From contig QANZ01044946.1 of the NCBI GenBank assembly GCA_003254925.1, positions 44,082 through 108,081 of the forward strand: a stretch of 64,000 nt of DNA, in the 5' to 3' direction. The DNA is from Chamaecrista fasciculata. Its lineage: Eukaryota; Streptophyta; Magnoliopsida; Fabales; Fabaceae. Below the pieces are notes generated by a model, which searched no databases, had not been told where the DNA came from, and saw only the letters and a list, made by a program, of their open reading frames with translations. The translations under genes were made by a program, and so were the position numbers. Below are positions 45,166 through 57,154 of this stretch, one piece after another (position 1 is the stretch's first letter; each line of letters begins with the position of its first letter).

Positions 45166-47688
45166 ATGGCGATCACACAAAACCTCAAACCCGGATTTTG
45201 GGTTTCCCTCTCATCCCTTTCTCTACATTCTCCTTCATCGTTGTTGGTTTCTTCATCATCTTTCAAACCTAATTCCAGATCACATTTCTTTAGCTTAATT
45301 CCTTCCAGAATTTTCCTACACCAAAACCCTACTCCCTCACTCACACTCACACGAAGACTTTTCCTTCCTTCAGTCTCTGGCATCTGGGACGCCTTAACCG
45401 GAGGCACCAACAATGCCCGTGAAGCCGTGCTTTCAATTCGACGTGGAATGCTTCTCTTCCGGCAGGTATATTTTGATTTTACTCTTCGATTGCCGCATTT
45501 TCTGCATATCCCGTTTTCTCTCTAATTCTTGTGTTGTTACTGTTTTGTTAAGGGTGATGTATCGGGGTCTTTAGCGGACTTCGACAAGGCAATTGAGTTG
45601 GACCCTCGTCAAAAGGCATGTAGGTTTATAAATTTTGGGAACGATTATATGAGTTCTGAATATTGTTATTGAATTAGTCATGGACATTATGAATTGTTCC
45701 CAGATCTTTGGCAAAGGGGGCTTTCACTTTACTATCTTAATAGGTACTAAGAATATCTTTAGTTCTGTGTTTTCGACCTTCCTATCACTAGTTTTTAGTA
45801 TTTTAGTTTACTATTTGTAGTTCCTTTCATTTTAATGCCTTTTAAGGTATGGATTTTTATGGTCTAACTAAGTGAGGTGGGTTCTTCTTACTATAGTTTT
45901 GAAGAAGGAGCAGAGCAGTTTCGGTTAGATGTTGCACAGAATCCAAATGATACAGAAGAATCCATATGGTGCTTTCTGTGCGAAGCTCAACTATATGGAG
46001 TGGATGAAGCAAGGAAACGATTTCTTGAGGCAAGTCATTAATACCATTGCTAGAAAGTTGACATAAAAATGGACATATAGATATGCTCGATAAATTATCC
46101 TCTTGCTAATTGAATTCAGGTTGGCACAGACCCACGTCCCGTCATGAGGGAATCTTATAATATGTTTAAAGATGGTGGGGATCCTGAAAAGGTGAGATCT
46201 AATTAATGTCTTTTGGTTCGAAGTGCAATTCGTCTAAAAGACTAAAACGTTAATTCCTTTTCTGCAGTTTTACCTCATATGACTTGGCAATCCTCTTTAG
46301 ATTTTTTTTTAAACAAGACCTTCTTTCAATTGGAGGGCTAGACCTTATTTTTGATTTTTTGATTCATTTGTGTCAAACGGCAGTTAATTTAATCTGACCT
46401 AGTCTTCGGGAATCTGAAATATTGCCTATGTTTGAACAAATGCTGTAGTTGAGCTTATCTCTTGAAATATGCATTTTTATGTTAATGTGCTTTTTGACAA
46501 GGGAGCAGCATGTTTAGATGCCTATATGATATGCAAGAACAAAATCTGACATCCGCAATTGATTTTCATTACTAGCTCGTGGCTGCATTTTCCCAAGGCA
46601 GAGAAAATGAGTATTTTTATGCTTCATTATATGCTGGGCTTTACTACGAATCTCAGGTATTGTAGCAACTTTAAAATTTCCCCAACTCCCCAACTCCCCA
46701 TAATGACTTCAGCAGGAAACCCTCATTTGCTACAGATTTCAGCAGATCCTAAACTCTAGTATTTGTTTATTAATTAGTGCTGACTCCTGACTTGACATTC
46801 AGAGACTTTTGATATTCTAATCTTTCTCTCTTTGCACAATTTCCTTGTGTCTTTTATAGTACGGATGTTTGAATAAAGAAGTCATTGCATGTGCTACTGC
46901 GTGGTTCGGATATACTCTATGGATTTGATAAATCTTTTTTCCTTGTTAATTCCAGTTGTTTGAATCCTTGGCTTAGAGTAACCTACTGTGAGCATGGTTG
47001 TCAACTTTTCAAACTAACTAGTTTAATTGAACTTGTGATGGAAGGTGAATTATGAAGCGATAGGAAGCATGTGAGTGTTGAATAAAACTTAGAGTCTATT
47101 TCACAACTAAAATAAAATTTACATATTTCACAGCCGTAGATCTATAACATTAAAATCTAAAATAATCATTTTTGGGAGACTCACAAACTCGTACAAGTTT
47201 ACTAGAGTTTTATCTTGAATTTACCTAAAGCTGATTTTTATGTAAGCTGACACAGCTCGTCAACCAAACTCATTCATTCTGATGATTTTATAAATTAAAT
47301 TGCTATCTTGACAATCAAGATTGTGGGATTTATTTATGATATGGTGATAGATGTCGTTGTTGATAATGCAGTTTTAGATTCATCGTTTTTTGTTTTCCCT
47401 ATTTGAGAAGACGTTTCCAACTCTGTAATTTGTGAGTTTCTAAGTGCATGTGAATGATTTTGAACATGTAGAATGACTCAGATGCCGCAAAACTTCATAT
47501 ACTTGCTGCTTGCCAGTCACCTTATGGACAAAGGTTTGATTTGAAACACGTACATGGACATCTTTTAGCTTAAATACAATGTAACTTGGAAACATGACAC
47601 TTGCTTTTATTTTCACTGCAGATCTGATGATTATATGGCTTCTCTTGCCAAGGTTCACAGTCTCTGTCGAAATTGGGTCTCAGATTAA
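45166..47688 (+). CDS. Plastid-targeted TPR-like protein
   Basis: Eight exons (45166-45465, 45553-45619, 45704-45743, 45897-46029, 46120-46191, 46576-46656, 47472-47533, 47622-47688) give 273 aa. The first 65 or so residues are Ser/Leu-rich with few acidic residues, like a chloroplast transit peptide. Then AREAVLSIRRGMLLFRQGDV and SGSLADFDKAIELDPRQKAY read as a TPR unit. LWQRGLSLYYLNSFEEGAEQ starts a second, and NEYFYASLYAGLYYESQNDS a later helical pair, ending SLAKVHSLCRNWVSD. TPRs bind protein partners; the partner is unknown. Intron 4 starts with GC (GAG then GCAAGT at 46030) in place of GT. A GT three to four bases later does not keep the frame. Confidence 0.9.
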
Positions 47689-48414
47689 CTTAATCTTTTT
47701 GGCTATGTGCCTACATAGCAATGTTCTATACATATATGTAAAAACCTCTAATCATTTTGTTACATGCAGTTTTAGCTTGAGCTTGAATGGGGGGGGTAGA
47801 AGATTATTGAAGTCTAAGACAACTATTTGATAACATGTAATCTGGTGATTTTTGGTTTCAAATTATAAGGTATAAATATTGAGAAGAATGATATGTACTT
47901 TTTGGGGGTTACTTAACTTTTTCAGCGTATGATGCCTTGTGCAAAATAATATTATAATGTATAATTAATGTGACGGAATCAGGTTTCCACGTATCCTATG
48001 ATTTTGTTAGGAAAGAGGAAAATCATTTGAAGACGCCTCCAATTTAAGCCGTACGTATTAGCTTGTCCTATGAATTCTTTCCAACCATGTATAGAAAGTC
48101 CTAATCTGCATTCAACTTAAAAGAACAGAGTTGTGTTTTAAACTTTGTCTGCAAACCTAACACAAAGGAACGCGAGTGATGATAATATATTGCAGAAACA
48201 GCACGTAAGTTATGTGTAGAACGCTGTATTACTTTGACAAAAGGGAGCAGGCAAGTTAGTGTGTTGGACATAAGCATGAATTAATAAAAAATTATGTTAT
48301 GTGTGCATCAATTATGGGATAAAGTATCCAAAACCACCTAATGAGGGCAAGATGCTGATTCCAACAGTACTCGCTTGAATTTTGTTAATATTAATAGAAT
48401 ATCAAACTATCAAT

Positions 48415-49215
48415 TAGGGGTGTTCGTTGGGCGGTTTGGGCGGTTTTAAGTGGTCTTTCAAACCGAACCGCTCGCATCGGTTTAGAGAAAACTCAAACCG
48501 TTCGGTTTGAAAAAAAATATCAAACCAAACCAAACCAAACCAATCAAATGGCGGTTTTAGCGGTTCGGTTTGGGCGGTTTGACCTTTAATTACTATTAAT
48601 TTTATAATAAATATATATATTAGATCAATCGAAATAGAACCTTGAACAATCAAAATTAAAAAAGAAAAAAGAGTTACATGATTATTTGCATGCATATATA
48701 TATATATAAAAGATTATAGAATGAATGTGTGTGATTTGTAAAATTAAAAAGCAGTGTGTGATCTAAATGGAAGCAATTAATTAGAAGGAGAGAGTTATAT
48801 AATAATAATATATATAGTTTATTATATATGGTTTATGTAATACGTATTCAGTATGAAGATATATATATATATGTATGAAGTGAATAGATGAATGGAGTGA
48901 ATCACAATGGTGGGGCTCATAATGGAAAAAGGATGTGCTCCTCAACTGGCCCAACGCACCCTTCCCTAATTTGCAAGCCTTATAGCGTATTCATGCATAT
49001 AAATTATATTATTTATATATATGGATTCATGGTAGTAAAACGTGCGGTTTGGTTCGATTTGATAGAGGATCAAACCGCCATCGAACCGAACCGCTCAAAA
49101 ATAACAAAAATGAAACCAAACCAAACTATTTGAATGTCGGTTTTGTTGCGGTTTGGTTCGGTTTGGTTCGGTTTAGTTCGGTTCAATCGGTTTGGTTCGG
49201 TTTTGAACACCCCTA
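48415..49215. mobile_element. hAT-type foldback element, 801 bp, perfect 8-bp TSD
   Basis: The ends are TAGGGGTGTTCGTTGGGCGG and, inverted, GGTTTTGAACACCCCTA. ctatcaat flanks it on both sides (48407-48414 and 49216-49223). The arms are dense with cggtttgg and aaaccgaacc repeats that would form a long hairpin. No transposase is encoded. The AT-rich centre has atatat microsatellites. Confidence 0.93.
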
Positions 49216-49223
49216 CTATCAAT

Positions 49224-50325
49224 CATATGCAATTTTGGCATATTCTCAGACGCCAGCATATAAAGTTGGATATTCTTCTTTTAGGGAATTCTGCTAGAGT
49301 ATATGCCGTGTGCAAGTGAAACCTTCACTTCATGCATTTCCCTATCATTTGACCAACTTGCCCTTTCATTTCCCATATCACCCATTTAAAGGTTTGATAG
49401 GGTCAATTAACATTAACCACTATCTCCACTAATCTAATATCAATAGGATCATCCATGACATGATTAACGTATCGCCATCTCTCCCCTAATTCCAAATACG
49501 TTGGTGGAGGTACATTTATTCATTTACTCAAATAGAATACAGAAAAGATTGTAAGCAAGATTCACTTACTTACATCGCATCACTCGCGGGTAAATCTGGT
49601 ATTCCACAACTTGCCATCTACTTGGGACAATGAAAGTTTTTGGTTGTTGTTCATTAAACTTTATTTGTACTCTTTTATTATCTCTTCCCTTGTCCTTTTA
49701 AATATTAAATCCACCACACATGACACCCCTAGTCATTTCAAATAAAGAAACTCAATCTGTATTCTTTTATAACCCCAGACCTCGCATTTTCTCCATACAA
49801 CTAAGCTTCACAATCGCCACGTGTAATTTCAAGTGTGTCTAGGTTAAATACCTAAAAGTTTCTAAAACACTTTTAGTCGACGTCCCCGTCATACTCACGA
49901 AATGTGATTGGGGAGAAATTTTATATGTGGTAGTTGTAACTCGAGTATGGAGAATAATCCATGGGAATCGAAATCGTAGATTCGCAGCTAAATTAAAATT
50001 AGCCTAAAATAAAACATATTTCAGGCAGTTTCCGTGCACCCAATGTCACGATAATAACTGTCACATGACAACAAAGATAATAACTCTGTCGCATGACAAC
50101 AAATTACCAAACAACTCTCTCAGGCTCGAGTTCTCCCTTTTTATAAATGGGATTGGATCTTCTAAAATTCTTTTCAAAAAAAAAAGAGAAAAAATATAAA
50201 ATTTATGAAATAAAAATATGGAAAGTTATATTTTTTGTTTTTTTTCTCTATAATGCTCCACAAGAAATGTAGGTAAAAAATTCTTGAGATCCGTTTCCGT
50301 CAAAAACCGGTAGTTGCTGAAAAAC
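49224..50325. other. Upstream region of the phospholipase D zeta gene
   Basis: No coding signal or element is seen. The last 200 to 500 bases probably contain the promoter. A short A/T-rich run lies near 50165-50245. Confidence 0.6.
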
Positions 50326-50334
50326 TATAAAAGG
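50326..50334 (+). promoter_or_regulatory. TATA box of the phospholipase D zeta gene
   Basis: TATAAAAGG lies 206 bases upstream of the ATG at 50540, in a locally distinct context (ctataaaaggcatta). A likely transcription start would fall near 50360, leaving a 5' UTR of about 180 bases. Confidence 0.6.
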
Positions 50335-50539
50335 CATTAGGCTCTGTTTGTTACGCCTTTGGTGTCCGCAAGTTTCGGTACAGAGACGCCGCAAGCAAAA
50401 GAGCATTACTGTATTATCTTCTTGTGTATCAATCTTTGGTGTCTTGTGCTACGTTCCTTCAAGTTCAGTCCCAAAAGCACATGCTAATTAACAACTCTGG
50501 CATTCATTCTTTTGAATTTCTGATTGAGGAATTGTGGCT

Positions 50540-53500
50540 ATGTCAACGGAAAGACTAATTGAAGCGTCACATGGCAACTCCGAGACGTTGTGGACTTCGC
50601 AGTCGTTCAGGCATTCTGGCGAACCTAATTGGATATTTGAAGAATTGCCTCAGGCCACCGTCGTTTCCGTTTCCCGACCAGACACCGGCGATATTAGTCC
50701 AATCCTTCTCTCTTATACCATTGAGTTGCAGTACAAACAGGTTTCCTTCTCTCTCTTTCTTTTTTCTGTTAATCGAATTCATCCAAGGGTTTTTTCTATT
50801 TTGATTATTTTCTTTCTTCATGTTAAAGCGATGAACGGAAGAACGGGTTGTTGGCTTATCTTGTGGTTTAAGTCATTGCCAAACACATCATCGCTTGCGA
50901 TTGTTTGATTATTCTTTTTACAATAACTGTGCTCAGCTTTGCTGATTCACGCTTGGCAGAATCTTGATTATTCTAAAGTAGAATGAATCGGGAACGACGA
51001 TCTGATCGGTTAAAACTATATTCCGCAATTTAACTATTTTCTATTTTGGGATTTCATTAATATTTATGTATATTCGAATATTTTGCGGGGCATCTTTCAA
51101 ACGTAGAGTAATAAATGGTGCATTTAATTTAAGAACGTTGATTGTTTGTTACTTGATTTGTCTTAGTAAAACTAGTAATTTTTGGTTTCTGGCATTTTAA
51201 AGGAAATATTATCATCTATATTTTTTTTCTGCCCATTAGCAACTCATGCTGTTACAGCTAATGAAGTGACAAAAATTGAAACTTTTTTGATGCAGTTCAA
51301 GTGGCGGTTACAGAAGAAAGCATCACAAGTTCTCTATTTACATTTCGCTTTGAAGAAACGTGCAATAATTGAAGAATTTCATGAGAAGCAAGAACAGGTT
51401 TGCTAATTAAATTTTCCTTTCCTTTTCATAATCTTCTATATGTTTTTCAATCTCCTCTACATAAATATCCCTTTTCAAGTACTTATGCTTTCAGGAGCTT
51501 TAATTTGCTTTGTTTTATTCAGTCTGACTTCTTGTTCACAATTTTCTTGTCAAGGTAAAAGAATGGCTACAAAGCTTTGGTATAGTAGATCACACACGGA
51601 TGGTGCAAGATGATGAAGAACCAGATGACGGAGCTGTGCCTCTACATAATGAAGACAGTACTAAGAACAGGTGCGTCAATTTATATAGCCATAATATGAT
51701 ACTTCTTTAAAAACCTGTCAATTAGATTTAAATTCTTTAGAATGTCCCCCTGAAGGCGCTTAAAGAGAGATATGAATACGACTTAACAATTTGGTAACCT
51801 GTACAGATATGTTCCATCCGCTGCTGCCTTACCAATCATTCGTCCATCACTAGGCGGGCAGCAGTCGGTAGCAGATAAAGCAAAAGTAGCAATGCAGAGT
51901 TACTTGAATCATTTTCTAGGAAACTTGGATATTGCTAATTCTCGAGAGGTAAGTAATAACACATGACAGTAGAAATTTGTTTGTTTAGCTGATGTTTGGC
52001 TGATAGGACCAGATCAATCTGCAGAATGTTGTTGCTTTAACCATTATATTCTTGTATATAATATTTCCAAGACAAAATTGTTTCCAAATACATAAATTTA
52101 CTTATCATTGGTTAGAATGAAGGACGGTTGGTTAGAGAATAGGAAGTGCCCCTTTAAGCTTCCCCTTATGGGCTTGACAGGAAAATGGGTTTGTTGATGT
52201 AATTTTGGTTAATAAAATGCTAATTTTGCATAACTTCTCAGTTCTCAGATGATAAGAGAATCCCTTCTGACATACGTAAGGTTTCATATTATAGGTCTGC
52301 AAATTTTTGGAGGTATCCAAGTTATCCTTTTTACAGGAGTATGGACCAAAAATGAAAGAGGGATATGTAATGGTGAAGCACGTATCAAATATGGCAATGG
52401 ACTCTAATGTAACATGCTTCCCCTGCGAATTGTTTGGTTTTTGTAATAACAACTGGAACAAGGTTTGTTCCTGAAGCTTCTGATTTAGTCTTGCTGCTTC
52501 AACATATTGAATGTACACCATACTTTCTCTGTGATCTTCCTATACAAATTAATTTCCCCTACATTTTATTCCATTTTCTAATCTTAGATTGCATTGCTTG
52601 CACAGGTATGGGCTGTTCTGAAACCTGGGTTCTTGACATTGCTGGATGATCCTTTCAACAATAAACCACTGGACATTATTGTTTTTGATGTCCTCCCATC
52701 TTCAAATCAAGACAAGGGGCCTCCAATATGTTTGGCTGATCAAATGAAGGAACGCAATCCTTTAAGATACACATTTAAGGTGAGTTTCTCTCTAGTGCTA
52801 CTGTATTTTGAACTCAGAGGTGTTCTGATTCATTATCAGTGCATCACTTGATACAGCAGAGTTACCATGTTTTTCAATGAATAACTTCTCATAATAGTTC
52901 TCTGTTTTACAATCAAAATAAATAATGACAATTGAAACTATTGAAAGGTCACTAGCGGAAACCGAAGCATAAGGTTTAGAACTAGCAGCAGTGCTAAAGT
53001 TAAAGATTGGGTTACTAAAATTAACAAAGCTGGTCTTAGACCACAAGAGGGTTGGTGTCGTCCTCATCGCTTTGGTTCATTTGCTCCTATTAGAGGTTTG
53101 ACCGAAGATGGGAGCCAAGCTCAGTGGTTTATAGATGGGCAGGCAGCATTTGAAGCAATTGCTTCTTCAATTCAGGAAGCAAAGTCAGAGGTACAAGTCC
53201 TTGTCAACTTTTATTTAAATGGTTCAGGTAGAAATTCATTTGAATAATTTCTTACCCAACATGGAAACTGGATGCAGATCTTCATTACTGGATGGTGGCT
53301 TTGCCCAGAGCTGTATCTTAAACGTCCTTTTCACTCTAATTCTTCCTTTAGGCTGGACACATTACTAGAAGAGAAAGCTAAACAAGGTGTTCAGGTACGC
53401 TGTTTTCTCATCGATATATATAAATATTTATGTTTTTGATCTTTCATATCCAATAGTGACTGATACTTAAAAAGATCAGCTTATTACTTTAAATTATTTT

Positions 53501-56500
53501 ACAGATCCATGTGCTTCTATACAAGGAGGTTTCTCTAGCTTTAAAAATTAACAGTCTGTACAGCAAGAGAAGACTCCTTAACATTCATGAGAATGTGAAG
53601 GTATTGCGCTATCCCAACCATTTATCAACTGGTGTCTACTTATGGTAAGAACTAGCTATCAGATGACGTCGGAAAATAACCTCATTTTATGAAAGTGGAC
53701 AATACGTATATGTACACATAAACGTAAGATTACTAAGACTGGCTCGGTTTCATACTTTCATTCAGGTCGCACCATGAAAAACTAGTAATCATTGATTACA
53801 AGATTTGCTATATCGGAGGATTAGATTTATGCTTTGGCCGTTATGACACAACTGAACATAAAGTAGGTGATTTCCCCTCTGAAATATGGCCTGGAAAGGA
53901 CTATTACAATCCAAGGTACATCAAATGTGTGGATTAATGGGCTGTTCTAGAAACTTAAAATAATTTCCTTGAGAATTTTGTGGAATAATTGGCTGGTCTT
54001 GAAGCTTCTCTCATAAATACGGTTTGTGGAATTTAACATGGGCAGAGAATCTGAACCTAATTCTTGGGAAGACACCATGAGAGATGAATTGGATCGGGAA
54101 AAGTATCCCCGTATGCCATGGCACGATGTCCATTGTGCACTTTGGGGACCTCCCTGTCGTGACATTGCTCGGCACTTTGTTCAACGTTGGAACCATGCTA
54201 AGGTATTTATTTTGTCCTCTGATAATTTCTTTTAATTTTCTTTCCCTCCTCTTTTTCTTACTTGGTGAGGCCACGTTACAGAGAACCAAAGCTCCAAATG
54301 AGCATACCATTCCACTTCTCATGCCCCGCCATCACATGGTTATTCCTCATTACATGGGAAGAAGCAAAGAGATGGACATTGATAATAGTAAAGAAGAAGA
54401 CAACACTAAAGAAATTGATAATCAGAGCTCATCTTCGTCGCAATCGCCCCCGCAGGATATACCATTGCTTCTACCTCAAGAAGCTGGTGGAGAAGATCTT
54501 AAGTTAATTGAAAATAATGTGAATGATAATTTTATTGATCAAACAATTTTTTGTGAAAACCAAAAGCCAACTGATGAAACTTCAGAATCAGATGCTCAGA
54601 CGAGAGGTTTTCTCAATGAATTTGATCCTTTCAACTCGGAAACACAATCTGCCGTTGATCCTACAGATGATTGGTGGGAAACTTCTGAAGATGCCACTGC
54701 TACGGAATATGGAGAAGTTGGTCCACGTACTACTTGTCGCTGTCAGGTTGGTTATGTCTCGTTTTGGTTAAAACATCAATATTAGAACATAAATATCCGA
54801 TTAATGCCAATGTTTACTCTTATAACGGACCTACACTGAGTTGTTTATTCAAGTTTTATTTGCAAATTGGAACATAGTGCATTAGCAGTTTATTCATTGT
54901 ATTATTTTACAAGGTTATTTTTTACTCTAATCTTGGATGGATATGCTATCCACAGGTAATTAGAAGCGTCAGCCATTGGTCTGCTGGAACAAGTCAAACT
55001 GAAGAAAGCATTCACACTGCTTATTGTTCTCTAATTGAAAAAGCAAAACATTTTATCTACATTGAGGTGACCAAGTTGCACCTTGTGCTTGATTTATGAG
55101 GAACTGGAGTTGTTGTCTCTTAATCTTGATATTGATAAGTTGCTCCAGCTTATTGATAGAACATACAGTTTTACAGCTGATCTTAAGATAATTACAAAGA
55201 ATGAGTTAGTTGACAATTTGACATATAAGATCAAGTAGAGTCATTTTGTAAATTTTTCATCCTAAATTCCAGATATTTGTGAATCCTAAAATCAGTTCTG
55301 ATTGAAATTCTAGTTAATAATTTAAATCAGATACTGCTAAAATAGTATTAGGCGACAGCCAACGTAAAACCTTTGTCGTATCTCTCATGCATATGGATCA
55401 AAGATCTATCCATCAATAACCTTACGGTTGACATGTGCAAGGATAGAACACGGTGACGTCAATTGATCCATATAGCCGACCCCACCTAGTGGGAAAAGGC
55501 TTTGGTTGTTGTTGTTGTTGTACTGCTAAAATAGTATATTCTCGTATATATGCACATTGGTAGAGAATTTGGGAATTTCTCACATGGACTTTTTGTCTGT
55601 CTTTCCTTTATATTTTCATTTTAATTATTAAAAAAAATATCCAGTTTGCCTTAACTTGTTTGCTTTCCTTTCAGAACCAATTTTTCATATCAGGCCTGGC
55701 AACAGATGATGTTATACAGAATCGTGTATTGGAAGCATTATATAGACGCATTATAGTGGCCCACAAGGAGCAAAAAGCTTTTAGAGTTATAATTGTGATG
55801 CCTCTCTTGCCTGGCTTCCAGGTAAATTTTACTGATGGTCTTTGCATAATATTTTTAGTCCTTTGTTCTTCAGGCTTAAATATTTTCCACTTTTAAATTG
55901 ACATTAACAGGGTGGTCTGGATGATGGTGGTGCTGCAACTGTGAGAGCCATTACACATTGGCAATATCGAACAATCTCTAGAGAAAGACATTCGATATTA
56001 GATAATCTTAGAGCGCTGCTTGGCCCTAAGACTGATGATTACATTTCTTTCTACGGCCTACGATCTCATGGTCGACTCTTTGCTGGTGGTCCTATAATTA
56101 CAAGTCAGGTATTTTATTTGATACAGCCATTTTATGCTGCTCCCGCTTACTACAATGTCTAATGAATTAGCATCAAAATTGTTCTCCTTCAATTCATATG
56201 ATATGATGTACCTTACCTTATTTCTGCAGGTATATGTACACAGTAAATTGATGATTATAGATGACCGTGCTGCTATAATCGGATCTTCTAATATAAATGA
56301 TAGGAGTTTGCTTGGTTCAAGAGACTCTGAGGTATAGTTCATATCTTAATCTGATGCATCAGACCATCAGTAAAACTTACTACTTTTAGAGGGTTGGGTA
56401 ATTGAAGTTTCCAAGTGATATATATATATATATATATTATTGTTTAACCAGATTGGAGTGGTAATCGAAGACAAAGAGTTTGTGGAAACAACTATGAACG

Positions 56501-57154
56501 GAAACCCATGGAAGGCTGGGAAATTTTCCTATACTCTTCGTTGTTCCCTATGGTCTGAGCACCTGGGTCTGCAAACTGGGGAGGTTAGTAAAATCATTGA
56601 TCCAGTGGCAGATACAACCTACAAGAATTTATGGTCAGCAACTGCAAAGGTAATATTACAGACCTCATGTTTCTTATTTTATCCTTTGATACCGTATGAC
56701 TTCTCCAAATGTTGATTCACTTTGTTGTAATTAATTTACTTCATGCTCCTATGGTCTATGAACTGCTAGTCTGCTATATATGTTACAGGAAAATACTAGA
56801 ATATATCATGAGGTCTTCGCTTGCATTCCCAATGATCAGATACACTCTAGGTATGGTTATGTACATCCCATCTTAGTTCTTGTGCTTCTTTGTTTTTAAG
56901 ACTATGCTTTCTCAAAATTTATTGACATAAATTGCAGAGCTTCACTTCGGCAAAACATGGTTCACTGGAAGGAGAAACTAGGTCACAACACCATAGACTT
57001 TGGAATGGCCCCTGAACAAACACAGCTTGCAGAAAGATTAAAGTCTGTAAAGGGACATCTTGTTTTGTTTCCTTTGGAGTTCATGCGCGAAGAAGATTTA
57101 AGACCAGTTTTCAACGAGAGTGAATTTTATGTATCTCCTCAAGTATACCATTAA
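50540..57154 (+). CDS. PLDZ: Phospholipase D zeta (PX-PH type)
   Basis: Nineteen exons, all joined in frame with GT-AG introns, give 1069 aa: 50540-50740, 51296-51397, 51555-51670, 51807-51948, 52295-52462, 52606-52779, 52948-53190, 53278-53394, 53505-53644, 53766-53915, 54046-54202, 54282-54746, 54956-55066, 55675-55821, 55911-56108, 56230-56331, 56452-56649, 56789-56850, 56938-57154. PX (about 50-190) and PH (about 200-355) domains precede two HKD catalytic motifs, H471-K473-D478 ([10 protein letters not shown]) and H881-K883-D888 (VHSKLMIID). The enzyme cleaves membrane phospholipids to phosphatidic acid. The zeta class acts in root responses to phosphate and auxin (family knowledge). Length fits PLDzeta1/2 (about 1050-1100 aa). 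Residues near 585-690 are an acidic, Ser-rich, poorly ordered insert. The end [12 protein letters not shown] is typical. Confidence 0.97.
55349..55520 (+). mobile_element. SINE (Au-like 3' end) in phospholipase D intron 13
   Basis: The 172-bp body ends in cgaccccacctagtgggaaa, then aggctttggttgttgttg repeats. That is the conserved 3' tail of plant Au-type SINEs. A perfect 17-bp duplication tactgctaaaatagtat flanks it (55332-55348 and 55521-55537). The tRNA-like 5' promoter boxes are not clear, so the copy may be 5'-truncated. Confidence 0.85.
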
